This document shows, piece by piece, positions 1 through 10,482 of a stretch of 64,000 bases of DNA. The notes below the pieces were generated by a model, which searched no databases, was not told the DNA's origin, and saw only the letters and a list, made by a program, of their open reading frames with translations. A program made the position numbers and the translations under genes. Numbering within the stretch: the first letter of the stretch is position 1; every line of letters begins with the position of its first letter. This DNA is from Coprinus comatus (Eukaryota; Basidiomycota; Agaricomycetes; Agaricales; Agaricaceae), in NCBI GenBank assembly GCA_034638255.1, contig JAWPGT010000080.1:1-64000 (forward strand). Reading direction: 5' to 3'.

Positions 1-500
1 CTTTACAAGAACTTGAGGTAGATAAAGGATTAGAAGATAACCATTGGTATTGGTAATAACTGCAGGAGTATCAATATATCCCAAGTTCATATTATTGAAA
101 AGAGTAGTGATTTTTGAAGGTTTGGTGAGCATTTGGATATCAATATCAAGAGTTACTAGTATCTTATATTAATAAAGTAAATTAATGGAATTTAAAACCT
201 ACTTTGGTTCTTTAAGGCAGCTACAATAGCCCTTGCAGAATTTCTTCTTTGAAGTTCATCCAGTGGAACCAATCTTCGAGTACTTCCTGTAATAGGATCA
301 TATAAGGTACTATAGTATTATTAGTTATATATTAGTTAGAAAAAAAGAATAGAAAAAACCAACCTATGAGTTGTTGTTTGATACAGAGTTCTTCGATGGA
401 TTGATATAGAAAGCTGCTCTAAGGAGGTAGGTTTTGGAGTGGTCTTCTTTCTTTCCCTGCCACGTTGACGTTTCCTTGCTTTTTTCTCCGGAACAGTCAT
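1..500 (-). CDS. 5' part of an unrecognised Agaricomycete gene, cut by the window edge
   Basis: Three exons join in phase: 500-364, 309-203 and 155 to the window edge, with GT/AG introns of 54 and 47 nt. The start at 500 opens a strongly basic N-terminus (KKARKRQRGRERKK). Exon 2 reads TLYDPITGSTRRLVPLDEL and exon 3 contains NLGYIDTPAVIT followed by a Leu/Tyr-rich strand. From memory this layout resembles the N-terminal part of a mushroom family that sits near TET/JBP-type oxygenase genes, but the catalytic part would lie outside the window and I cannot confirm the family. No stop codons or frameshifts are seen in the visible part. Confidence 0.45.
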
Positions 501-957
501 TAGAGTAAGAAATAATAACTTAAAAAAAGAGTGTGTTGTCCAATAGTAGAAAGGAGGAATAAAGTAGTAGGATCTTACCATCCATTCTTATATGAATGCC
601 GAGAAAGGGTAAGAAGAACTTATATTAAAAAGCTGAAACACCATGTGGTATACATGTGCAGCATTATTACATACCATAACAATAACAAATGTACCTGAAC
701 TCATGTGATAGGCTCAAGTTCCATGATGCCAGGGTCAGATTCTGTCTTTGAGCTGCCAGCATCCATCGAAAAACCGAAGTGAAAAAATAAAGCTGAAGGG
801 CTGATGTACAAATGATGAGGATTAAAGTCAAGGTATGGATGCCGGAGTGCTGGGGGTCAATGATTATTGATTCTCCGAAAACACCAGCAGACGAAGGATG
901 CTGATAATGCGTGGGTGACGTAGGGAACTCATAGCTGTTCTGAGCCCGGTCATTCAT

Positions 958-1685
958 CTATTTTCGTTCAAGGGTTGGCTGTCTTTCAGTGGAAGCCTGG
1001 TGTGAGTGTCGAATTGAGTCGAAACTAAGTCCCCTTCTGGGACCCATTACTCTGTCGAAACTTGTACGGACTATGCTCTTTGGGACAAAGTTGCCGCTAC
1101 GATCACGGGTGAGGGACAGACAGCTCCCTTGTGTGCTGGGATGATCGACCAATGGCAAGAGAGGCTCCCAACTTCGTTTTAGTTTTTTCGTGGCCAACGA
1201 ATCTTGAATGTTGAGGTATGTTTGATCTGCTCCCTGTGCGTTTCCAATATGGTCGTCAGAGCTGTCCGAAGGACGGTGGTTTACATCAGATAGCTGAAAG
1301 AATTTGGGATCCTGAGAATTACGAGCAACGTCTCCTGCTGAGGCAATCGAATTCAGTCTTGAGAATTCCAATTCTTGTTTATTGACGGTCGCGAGGGACA
1401 AAAAAAGACAAGGATGGCTGGATTCCTCGAGCATGGGTTGAGTGAAACTGGTGAGCAAAAGTGGATCAATCGTACAAAAGACTGATGTAGTTGAAAAGAA
1501 GCTGACCATCATGTATATAAGCCTTCTTTCTAGGTTGTACAAAATTGAGATCAGTAACTATATGCGCATATATTGAGATACTCACCTCCAGAACGCTCCC
1601 TCTGAGCGACACATGGATCGGGTGTAGGGGTAGTTAAAGAAGAGTGTGGTGAAATCGACCGGGTACAGCTTTTCGAATCAGCCAT
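958..1685 (-). CDS. Unrecognised 207-aa protein, two exons
   Basis: Exon 1 (1685-1586) begins MADSKSCTRSISPHSS and ends at a GTGAGT donor. After a 104-nt intron, exon 2 (1481-958) runs in phase to a TAG stop. The product is hydrophilic, Ser/Arg-rich and looks disordered, with a basic C-terminus (MGPRRGLSFD, HQASTERQPTLERK), which would suit a nuclear or scaffold protein. I do not recognise it. The stop is followed directly by ATGAATGACCGG, opening a further 96-codon minus-strand frame (957-667), so a longer gene model with another intron is possible. Exon 1, the intron and the start of exon 2 have a degenerate second copy near 2300-2470. Confidence 0.4.
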
Positions 1686-2299
1686 CATTAAAATAAGAGA
1701 AAAGGCAGCAAAAAGAAATCAAGTGCTGATAAAGTAGGAGAGCGATAACGATGCGAAAGTAGACGTTATAAACGTTGTAGGCAAAAGACGTTCAAAAATG
1801 CGGTGGCGCTTTGAATGCAAAGTGCAAGAAAGCGAAGTAGTGACACAGACTGAAAGCCTGATAGAATATAATAATAATAATAATGAAACGAGAGCTTGCA
1901 AGGAAAGCTAATGATGCGAGACACAGCATTGACAAAAAAAGCGTTCAAAGGGACGCCAAATGGTTTTTAGGGGAAAGAGGAAAAGTGACTATATGCGCTC
2001 GAAAAGCGACGAGGACGACGGGGAGGACAAGCCTCGACGAGTAGCGGAGTAGAGGATAGCATAGAAGGGTAGAAGGAGTGCAGCTGCACGGAGAGAGTAA
2101 GAGATGCTAGCGGTTAAGAAGAAAGAGAGACGAGGAGGGTCTGGCGTAGTTGAAGGATCTGCGTTGTGATCTGTATGAACAACTGGTTGGCCGAGGATGG
2201 AGAAGCGGAGTCTGCGACAAGACAGCTGACGGCAGCGAAGACTCTCCTCTGGCACAACACGATGGGCAGTGCAGAAAAGCACCCGAGGAGCACAGGCAG

Positions 2300-2470
2300 G
2301 ACCAGTTCCAATCGTGCAGAAGACTGATGTAGTTGACAAGAAGCTGATCGTCATGTATATGAGCCTTCTTTCTAGGTTGTAGACTGGTGGAAACGCCTAA
2401 TCAAGTCCTCGTTCACAAGAAATCTTTTTCGCAGCTGTTTCTACAGCCCAATAACGTCCCCTTTGAGCTT
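2300..2470. repeat. Degenerate partial duplicate of the 1468-1610 gene segment
   Basis: A stretch of about 75 bp (near 2307-2381) matches 1470-1543 with a handful of substitutions, including the motif GACTGATGTAGTTGA and the shared GCCTTCTTTCTAGGTTGTA. Further along, AACGTCCCCTTTGAGC at about 2453 corresponds to AACGCTCCCTCTGAGC near 1591. The duplicated part spans the exon 1 end, the intron and the exon 2 start of the neighbouring gene. The rest of the coding sequence does not follow, so this is a truncated copy. Confidence 0.5.
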
Positions 2471-2815
2471 GGTTCATTTTTTCGGTTACATACGTATGCA
2501 TTGCAACAACACAAATAGTGGGCCGATCGAAATCCTTCACGGTTCAGAGAATGGCGTGAATTTGGCTCCTGCCACATCACACAGGCATGATAGGAGCCCC
2601 ATAATACAGTCCAGCAGCAAAGACAGACACCACTATGCGCGAGAGATGCCAGGACTTGAAAGCAGAGAGTGTAGTGGTATGTTCAGAAAGAACGCAGGAC
2701 ACCGGAAAATGCCGAATGAGTCTAGTTTCTTCTCGTCTCTCAAGCAAGCTTCCCCACGCTCGTTGTAGGCCCTTCCTCTCTTCTGCCCAGCAGCTACTTA
2801 TACTCATTCCAGAAA

Positions 2816-3397
2816 ATGGTTGCGTTCACTGCCCTTGCCTTTGCTGACTCCCTCGCTGGTTTCGCCTCCCCCGACCTCACAGTCACAAAGCCTACCTCAA
2901 GCGTTTGGTGGGGTGAGTTGGAACAGTTGTCGTTCACGACAACGAACTCTCCTGGTCCTGCCAGGATAGCACACACGACACCTTCACCATCTTGTATGTC
3001 ATCAAGTCCATTCAGAACAACTTCGATTGCTCCCTCCTTGTCCGCCAAACCATGCTCAACCAAGGCCCTGGTAATGGGTATCGCGTTCTCTTGACCAATA
3101 CCCTCAACTCTAGCGACGTATGTGATTCCAAAACCCTCTTCTAACATTGTTTGACCCCTATTCCAGGTTTACGCCAGGTCTGAACCCTTTGAAATCAGAC
3201 CCACCACTGCCAGCTACCCACCAACTACAACTGCTGCCCCCCCTGGTGGATCCGCCACTGGAACTGGAACTGGTGCCAACGCCAATAACACAGCAGGCGC
3301 ATCTGGACAAAATAACTCTAACGATGCCACTTCACTCAAGAATGTCGGCTTCGGCCTCGTTGCCGCCGCCGCCGCCGGATTGGCTTACCTGTTGTGA
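2816..3397 (+). pseudogene. Kre9/Knh1-like GPI-anchored cell-wall protein, frameshifted
   Basis: The start at 2816 gives a short hydrophobic leader (MVAFTALAFADSLAGFAS), then DLTVTKPTSSVWW, the opening of the Ser/Thr-rich GPI-anchored (Kre9/Knh1 N-terminal) family. At about 2912-2916 the frame shifts by one base; the family sequence resumes as NELSWSCQDSTHDTFTIL, continues through QNNFDCSLL and LLTNTLNSSD, and is spliced (intron 3118-3166) to VYARSEPFEI. The C-terminus has a Thr/Pro/Gly/Asn linker and a final hydrophobic tail (VGFGLVAAAAAGLAYLL), as expected of a GPI signal. Members are secreted, wall-associated proteins. A GTGAGT at the shift point could be taken for a donor, but joining it to the next AG gives an immediate stop. 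Recent decay or a base error are both possible. Confidence 0.65.
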
Positions 3398-4267
3398 GAA
3401 TACTTCGTATATACACATTCACCTCCCCTTGTTACCCTAGGACACTACGTTATTTTTTTTCCCTGTATCTCGCCTGACCTTATTCGGTTCTGAACCTCTG
3501 TCCCGAGCTTCTTGCCATGGCAGCTAGGTCTTATATTTCTATACGGATTTTGTTGGATAGCTACGTATTCTTTTTTACGCTTCCATTTTACCTCCCACGG
3601 ATGCGCTTCATCCCCGATGACTCTGAAATTGAGGGATTCAAAATGTTCTTTTACATATGCTGCAGCTTTTATGTAGGAAGCCTTACTGAGTGCTGATGAA
3701 TCTAAGTTGCAACCAAATGATTTTAACCAAAACCAAAAAGATCCCTCAGTTGAAGGAAGTAAATGCGACGTTGGATTTGGGAAGTACGTTTATACTCCTA
3801 AACATTGACTTTCTGATTAGCGAGAATGACAATGAAAAAGTTAAAGAATGAAAAGTATGATGGTACATAATATACTTGGGGAGGGGGGCAAACTTTGGCC
3901 CCCTGGCTTGCTGGGAATTGTAAAAAATAGGTTATCAGTCTAATAATAAACAGATGCCTACTGTAACTACTGGGTAACTACCCGTCCATAGTTATAATCA
4001 AAACATATAATTGCCCAAATCCATAATCTGATCACTCATAGTTAGACTTTATGGGGTACGTGCGGGTATATTGAAGCGCCCATAAGTCTGAAATCACACA
4101 GCGCTCGAGCCTCGTGTATGAAAACGAACTCGATCCTACTATGTCCTACTAATCCTAATTCAGTTATCAGGTGCTCCACTACACACTACATAATGGTTAT
4201 GTATGTAGCAAGTCAGTATAGAGTTATTCTTGTGACATCCTTTACTCTCAATCGCCGCATCATCACT
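3398..4267. other. Intergenic, no gene seen; GC-rich hairpin at 3883-3903
   Basis: I see no coding signal here. The only structure is a G6C...GGCCCCC imperfect palindrome at 3883-3903, roughly 365 bp upstream of the transposase start. It could be a remnant of a terminal inverted repeat of the pogo-type element. No matching partner is visible downstream, where the element is truncated. Confidence 0.35.
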
Positions 4268-5783
4268 ATGTCACTAGATAATACTTTGGAAAAAGGTGTT
4301 TTAGTGCTAGAAAAAGACGACTCGGAATGACTTCAAGATAACGAGGCTACTGGTAATCACATCGATAAATTCCGCATTATTAAAGAGCTGAAGGATTCAA
4401 ACATAGGGTTTAATGAAGAACTCCTAGTAGTTGATCCGAGTCATTCGCGAGTAGTAACAACTGATGAGCCTGGGAATCAGAAGAAACGAAAACGTGAGTC
4501 CGTGCTAAAATGACGCGTGTGTGATGTCCTTTAACAATCACACAGGTGAGGGATCAAGTCAAAGCTTTATTGTTGACCTTACTACACCCCAACAAGTCGA
4601 ACCTCAGAAATCACGAAAGAAGAAAACCACTCGCACTCGCGTCAATCTCACTCTATCTCAAAAACTCGAAGTTCTCGATTGGTACCATCGAAATGGGAAA
4701 AATCAATCAAAAACAGCAATTGAATTCCGAAATCGATTTGAAGGATTTACCGTAAAACAACCAAACCTATCTGATTGGTTAAAACATGAAAAAACACTTC
4801 GAAAGCGGTATCAAAGTACAGCTTCAGGACTTGGAGCAAACTCAAAGCAACTTATGCAAACCGAGCATCCAATGATTACAGAAATGTTTGAACTTTGGGT
4901 ATCACGAGCTGCTATGGCAGATGGTATGCTATTGACTGGACAAGTTTTTCGTTCACAATGGCAGAAATTTGCCAATTTACAAGCAATACCGGAGGAAGAT
5001 AGGCTTTCATTAAGCAATGGGTGGCTTTCAAGTTTCAAAAAGAGGAGTGGTTTAAAAGAGCGGAAACGTCATTTGGAAGTTGGGACTACTATGGAAGAGA
5101 ATGTTTTCATGGAAAGGGAAAGGATTAGAAAGCTTATTGAATCGAAAGCATATGGTCCGAAGGATATATTCGCTGTAGATGAAACTGCTCTTTTTTATGC
5201 GTGAGTCTCTGTTGATACCATGCTATCATGAAGAGGACTGGCTCTAACCTTTAGTAATTATTTTAGACTACCACCAGACCAAGTCCTGGCTGATAAATCA
5301 AAACCAGGTGTTAAAGGAAGAAAGATCCAAGTCACTTATCTGTTTACCGTCAATGCCAATGGATCCGAAAAGCTCGAGCCACTTATAATTGGAAAGGCTG
5401 AACAACCACGTTCATTCGGAAAGAAAACAGCAGCTCAGCTAGGCTTTTCTTACACAAACAACGCAAAGGCTTGGATGATGATGTCAATCTACCGGGCGTG
5501 GCTTTCAAATTGGGATGAAGAACTTCGCCTAAAGAATCGAAAAGTTCTTTTATTTCAAGATCTTTTCTCCAGATTCGTAGTTCCTCCTGAGGGTATTACG
5601 AACATTGAAGTGGTAAACTTCGTACCAAACTTGACATCCCATACCCAACCATTTGATCAAGGGATCATCCGTTGCTTTAAAGCTCATTATCGGAGACTCT
5701 ATATCGAACGTTCTATCAACCGCTACTATGGAGAAGGCAAAACGCCTAGTGAAATGTACAACATTAATCAACTCGAGGGTATG
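4268..5783 (+). pseudogene. Pogo/CENP-B-type DDE transposase, nonsense mutation and 3' truncation
   Basis: Three exons join in phase: 4268-4493, 4546-5200 and 5277-5783. Exon 1 has an in-frame TGA at 4328-4330. Exon 2 carries the N-terminal helix-turn-helix (LTLSQKLEVLDWYHRNGKN...) and a second CENP-B-like HTH (LSLSNGWLSSFKKRSGLKER), and ends in IFAVDETALFYA with the first catalytic Asp. Exon 3 holds the second Asp region (KVLLFQDLFSRF) and the third (TSHTQPFDQGIIRCFKAHYRR). Sequence stops matching after NINQLEGMQL, where a minisatellite begins. In life such enzymes cut and paste DNA flanked by short inverted repeats at TA sites. This copy cannot make a full protein. Confidence 0.8.
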
Positions 5784-6060
5784 CAGCTTTTCGTCGACGA
5801 TTCTCGATCCCTCGTTTACAAATCGTCGACGATTCTCGTCTTCCCCCGTTTACACGTCTTGGACAATTCTCAATCCCCCTGGTTTACACGTTGTCAACAA
5901 TTCTCAATCCCCCACCCCGTTTACACATCGTCGACGATTTTCGATCCCTCGTTTACAAATCGTCGATGATTCTCGACTTCCCCCGTTTACATGTCATCGA
6001 CGATTCTCGATCCCCCCCCCCCGTTTACGCATCGTCGACAATTCTCGATCCCCCTTTTAA
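5784..6060. repeat. Minisatellite, about 8 units of 32-37 bp
   Basis: Eight imperfect units follow the pattern CGTCGACGATTCTCGATCCC, a variable C run, then CGTTTACAnnT. Each unit carries the palindrome TCGTCGACGA or a decayed version. The array directly joins the broken pogo transposase on the left and fatty-acid-synthase sequence on the right, so it marks a rearrangement junction. Confidence 0.85.
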
Positions 6061-6590
6061 GACCGTTGAGTACTATCAATCCATCTTCCAGTCCGTTGGC
6101 AGTCGAGGATCAGCCCTCACTGTTGTTCCATTCAACCAAGCTTCCAAGCAAGACGTCGAGGCTCTCACTGATTATATCTACAAACACTCGAACATGGATC
6201 TCAACTACATTATCCCTTGGATGTGTCAAGAACAAGAAGGCAAGCAGGCACATTATCACCCCCCCCCCCCCCCCCACTCAGGCTCCCCCTCTCCCCTCAC
6301 TACGGTCTGTTCAGAAACGATGGTCTCTACTCTGAGTCTGAGATTTCTCTCGAGACTTTGTTCCAGAGGTGGGCTTCCGAAAGTTGGAGTGTATATCTAT
6401 GCTTGGCTGGTGCAGTCATTGGGTACGCTTTTTCTACATGTAAATCTGCTCAATAAACTGACTCAATCTCTTCAGATGAACTCGTGGCACTGGTCTTATG
6501 GGACCCACCAACATTTTCGCACATGAACTCATAGGTTTCAGTGTCACGACTTTCTCCGCGAAGGAAATGGCATTGAATATTGTGTCATGA
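6061..6590 (+). pseudogene. Fragment of fatty acid synthase alpha subunit (ketoreductase region)
   Basis: Three segments match the fungal type I FAS alpha chain in order, but in shifting frames. They are TVEYYQSIFQSVGSRGSALT with [17 protein letters not shown]; then KNKKASRH; then [29 protein letters not shown], an intron-like GT...AG, and TRGTGLMGPTNIFAHEL followed by FSAKEMALNIVS. These belong to the beta-ketoacyl reductase part of the multienzyme. A run of 17 C at 6259-6275 lies at one frame change, and the match ends at a TGA near 6588. Nothing else of this roughly 1900-residue protein is present, so it is a dispersed gene fragment with no function of its own. Confidence 0.75.
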
Positions 6591-7359
6591 TCAAAGCAGG
6601 GTTGGATGCCGTTGATATACGAGTTGCCATGTTCGCCAGTGATACTATCAAGTTTCCTCTGAGATTGTAGATAAATGTGTTATTACGGACGCACATTGTT
6701 GTTTGTTGTATATTCTTTTTTCTCCTGAATATACATGTTTTAAATCATGGTTTCTCTCATGTATGAATGTCAATGGCTCGACTGCCGAATCACGTTGTGA
6801 GCGCCCATCTAGTAATCGGCCCGGTTTCAGATGATCTGGCAAGACCTGGTGACGTGGCATCAGACCCAGGGTCCTCAGGATCAGGGGCCATATATACCAG
6901 CCCAAGCACGAAAATGTTCTTTCTTATTTCCCCCCACCATCCCCCACCTTTGTCGTCTCTGTATCCCCCTTGTTCAACATCTGCTTCATCGTTCTCGAGA
7001 CTTGGCTTATGTATTGATCACTTGCTTGCTGCTTTACAATTCCGTCGTCATCATTAATCCTCTCGTCGTCGTCATCATCGTCTATGTACAGCCGGTTCTC
7101 TCGTCATCGTCTATGATCAACGTATGTTATTGGCCTTGTCACCGTTCATCATGGTGATCATCGTTGTCATCCATGATCACCAGTATCCTCGTCGTCGTTG
7201 TCTGTGTTGATCATTTTGTATTTATAGCATGTGCTATAATAAGGTGAGTACTATTTATAATGTAAAGTTACTTCTATTCTTGGTATTTTTATTTCAGTCT
7301 TCCCGTTTATTCTTCTACCTTGACGATGTCACACCAGAGGCAGCCCTGCGTCATAATCT
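6591..7359. other. No gene seen; promoter-like block near 6780-6960
   Basis: There is no credible coding sequence. A G+C-rich stretch leads to TATATA at 6891-6896, then a pyrimidine-rich tract (6930-6970), which resembles a fungal core promoter or the U3/R part of a retroelement LTR. Downstream, 7030-7200 is low-complexity sequence built on CGTCGTCATCATCGTC-like motifs. No start codon with a supported reading frame follows. Confidence 0.3.
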
Positions 7360-7920
7360 TCATTCATGCTGAGGGCCCCAGCTATGAACATGATTGTGTG
7401 TGGTACTGGTGTTACCTTTCTTTGAAAGGTCTTCGTTACATAGGGACACATGTTGACTTGCCGCTCGTTTCGGAAACGTAGAGCTGGCGTTGATATCGTT
7501 GTTCTTATGCTGTTCCATCCTAATGTGCCTGGAGGTTTTGTACTTCCAGGGTTCCTCTTGTTCGCAGGAGGAGGGGTGGGTGTGGGTTGTCCCTTGCCAT
7601 TCAATGTGCTTCATGACTTCGTGTTGTGAAGGTTTCTCTTGTTCGCAGGAGAAGGATGGTCCTTGAGTTGTCCCTTTATTATTATCATCATCAATGTGCC
7701 TGGAGGTTTCGTACTTCCAGGGTTCTTCCTGTTTGCAGGAAGAGATGGTGTGTTCTCTTTTCAATAACCATTTATGTGCTTGGAGGTTTCGTACTTCCAA
7801 GATACCCCTTCTTCGGAGGAGGTAGGTGGTTGTTCTGGGTCTGGGGGCTATCTATTGTCCACTCTAATGTGCCTTGAGACTTTGTGTTTCAAGGGTTCTC
7901 TTGTTCGCAAGGGAGGAGGG
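7360..7920. repeat. Tandem repeats (about 80-92 bp) each with two hairpins
   Basis: Five units begin with ATGTGC(C/T)T at about 7524, 7604, 7694, 7774 and 7867. Each holds a first hairpin whose arms differ between units yet still pair: CCTGGA/TCCAGG (units 1 and 3), CTTCA/TGAAG (unit 2), CTTGGA/TCCAAG (unit 4) and CCTTGA/TCAAGG (unit 5). A second hairpin follows, with a TTGTTCGCA-type loop and arms such as TTCTC/GAGAA and TCTTCC/GGAAGA. Further small palindromes precede the array (CGTTTCGGAAACG near 7467; GCTGAGGGCCCCAGC near 7368). The minus strand is also open for 146 codons (7360-7800) with a repeating QEEPWKYxTSRHI-type peptide, so a decayed repeat protein is the alternative reading. Confidence 0.6.
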
Positions 7921-8708
7921 ATGATTTCTTGTGTCTTCATCTTCAGTATGGTTCAACATCCGTTTTTGTAAGTACTTCTATTTCAATTCTACTTATCTAA
8001 CTTTTGGCTTGTCTTATAGATTGTTGGGATAGGTGTTGGGTGTTGATAAACTTGGTGAGTGTCAGTCTGTTAATCTATTCTATTCTAATCAGTGTTTTCT
8101 ATGTTTTCTTGGGTGGGAGAGATTTAGAGTAGAAATGTAAGTTCAACTTTTTATTTGTTAGACAACTGATGTATTTGGGATTTCAGGTTGTTCACGAAAT
8201 TGTGGTTTGTGATTTACAACATTTCAGGTGATGTTTCTTTTACTTGTTCTTTATTTCTAATACTGATTCATCATTCCAAGGTCTTAGGTAAAGTAGTGTA
8301 GTTGTACATTGTATTTTTTTTCATAGTATACATTTCTTTTGGAACATGTATTCCTTGTGGCTTGAGCACCCACAAGTAGTATATGTTTCATTTTCACTTT
8401 TAATATGAAGTTAGCTCAAACTTCTTATTGAAAGTGTTTTTAATCTTCTTTTTGACTTGTATTTGGTATATATATAATTTTTTGCTAAAATGTCGTCCTA
8501 ACCCTAACCCTAACTGCCATATTTTCGCACTTGTAACTATTATATTATAATGAAATATATTTTAATATCATATTTCTTCTTTAAGCATCTCTTCGTTAAA
8601 TTCAATATAAGATTCCTTTTATAGCTATTGACTGACTGATTGATTGATTGATCTTTGATTCAAATACTTCAAGATTATATCTTTCATTCTCTAACTTGTA
8701 CCTCCATC
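7921..8708. other. AT-rich stretch with telomere-like CCCTAA repeats
   Basis: This stretch is strongly AT-rich with no gene. At 8497-8514 three CCTAAC units occur in a row, the complement of the TTAGGG telomere repeat used by basidiomycetes. It is too short to be a chromosome end. It lies about 200 bp upstream of the AT-rich three-gene module and so may mark its left boundary. Confidence 0.5.
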
Positions 8709-10363
8709 ATGCCTCCTCGAAAACGTTCTAAACTCTCTCTCAACAGTATTGATCTCTTTGATGGTGATCTTTCTTCTCTCGAAGAAGATGATTCTATGGA
8801 AGTTGATGGTCCTACTACTTCAAGCCATCAGACCACAACTTCTACAAATGACCACATTGTATAATATGTTTCTTTATTGTTTTCATTTAACTTACATGTT
8901 TATCTAGTATTGTTCTCTTTGTATGAATGGTGGAGATCTTATCTTTTGTGATACTTGTGATGGTGCAATCTGTAGAGATGTTTGTCTTCCCAACTTGGAA
9001 AGACAACAGTTAAAGCAGAAGTTTACCTGCCCTCAATGTTGGATTAAGACTAATGGAGACTACGCTCCATATAAGGTTCATATTTTTAATTATTGATATT
9101 CCAAACCTAATCAGATATTTTTTAGCCTTTCGAAAATCTCAATCAAACTTTTCCACTCCAGTCCAATATCTTATTTCGGTCCAAGTTCTCAACTGTTAAT
9201 ATTGATAATACTGCCATTGTTGTTTTTCGACTTTCATCTCTCAACCCAAAATCATGTGTCTCTACTTTGGCCTATGGACATCTCCTATCCTATTTTCCAA
9301 GATCTAAAGGATCTCCTTATGGCTATTTGGAGTTAATTGAAATTAAAATCGATCTATCTGCAGATACTGCAGTTGAGAAACTCAAAAAGAGAATTGTGAA
9401 GCTTTGTACTGAACTAAAGAAGTAATTTTCTATTTTAATATTCAGAAATAAAATTATCTAACTATTTATTTAGATTCAAACATTATATTTTTTTCCTCCA
9501 TACACATTCTACTCCTGATACTGGGCTTATTTGGGTTGATCCTCCTCCCAACATGGAGGCTGTTCCAATTTCTGAGGTATAGATTTTACTCTTTTTCTTT
9601 TTTCATATACTAATAATGTTCTTAGTTATTTCCAATCATTTTCCCTCCATCTTTACTTAAAATAATTCAGAAAGATGAAACAGCCCTTTTGTTTTTTATT
9701 ATGTGTGGTGGTCCTTTTCTCTCGGTAAAAGATAGGGCTGACGTTCATCAACTTGTATCTCCGTAAGCATTATTTTTAATTATTATCTCCTATCTCATTA
9801 TTTTACTAGATACTTTTGGCTTTCTATGGCGTTTTTACAACTTGATTTTCACCCTGTCAACTGCAATCTCTTTATCCTCCGATTTCTCCAACAAACACTT
9901 ATCTTGGGCAGCAAAAACCTTTTTCCCAATATTCTTTACTCTGAATTTGATCTTGGACTTGGTACAGATTGTATAATGTTGATCAAGAAAGACTCAGATG
10001 AAATTTGTTTCCTTCATTGGGGTAATAAACAATTCCGACCACTTGGCCATTACCTTCCAAACTCCTGTTCTTCTTGTCATGTTTTTAAACCATGGGTTCT
10101 TAGGAAGAATAAAGATGACAAGCCTATTACAAAATTAAAGAATATCAGCTGGGGTAAGATCTTTGTTTTTATCTTTGATATCTACTTATTTTCTATCCTA
10201 GATTTATCGCCCATTACCATATCTTGTGGTAATGCTACTTGTAATAATACTATAAATATTTCATCCTATGCCAGGTTCAACTGAACTGGGTCTTATGAAA
10301 GGAAACCAGGATACAGGGATGGGAAGGATTCTTGGATTTTGGTTTTATAGGTATGAGATTTAA
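8709..10363 (+). CDS. PHD-like zinc-finger protein, 413 aa, seven exons
   Basis: Exons 8709-8858, 8908-9075, 9126-9421, 9474-9576, 9671-9762, 9810-10153 and 10275-10363 sum to 414 codons with consistent phases and no internal stop. The N-terminus is basic then acidic (MPPRKRSK...). Exon 2 encodes a PHD/ZZ-like cysteine pattern, CSLCMNGGDLIFCDTCDGAIC then CPQCW, of the sort that binds histone tails. The remaining 300 residues are unrecognised; exon 3 is the longest uninterrupted block. Its AT-rich base composition matches the neighbouring coiled-coil and KDZ genes, which suggests the three belong to one mobile unit. Chromatin-reading modules are known companions of fungal KDZ transposases, so a targeting role is plausible but inferred. 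Confidence 0.65.
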
Positions 10364-10482
10364 GAGAGGAGAAACCATTGATAAAACGTTTTTTACATTG
10401 TAGTTTTTTTGTTTGTTGAAAGTTGTTTTTTTAGTTTAAAAAAATGAAACAAATGTTGCTGTTTGGTTTATTACTAAGATAT

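Noticed and set aside
1719..1948. Two overlapping 60-codon minus-strand frames
   Set aside because: Low-complexity Leu/Tyr-rich translations of an (ATA)n stretch; no start context or conserved motif.
2913..2964. 52-nt intron (GTGAGT...CCAG) in the GPI-protein gene
   Set aside because: Removing it gives TGG TGG GGA TAG, an immediate stop, and would delete the conserved NELSWSC coding part.
2794..3147. 117-codon minus-strand frame over the GPI-protein gene
   Set aside because: It is antisense to a segment with clear family similarity on the plus strand and has no features of its own.
8497..8514. Chromosome end
   Set aside because: Only three telomere-like units, with unique sequence on both sides.
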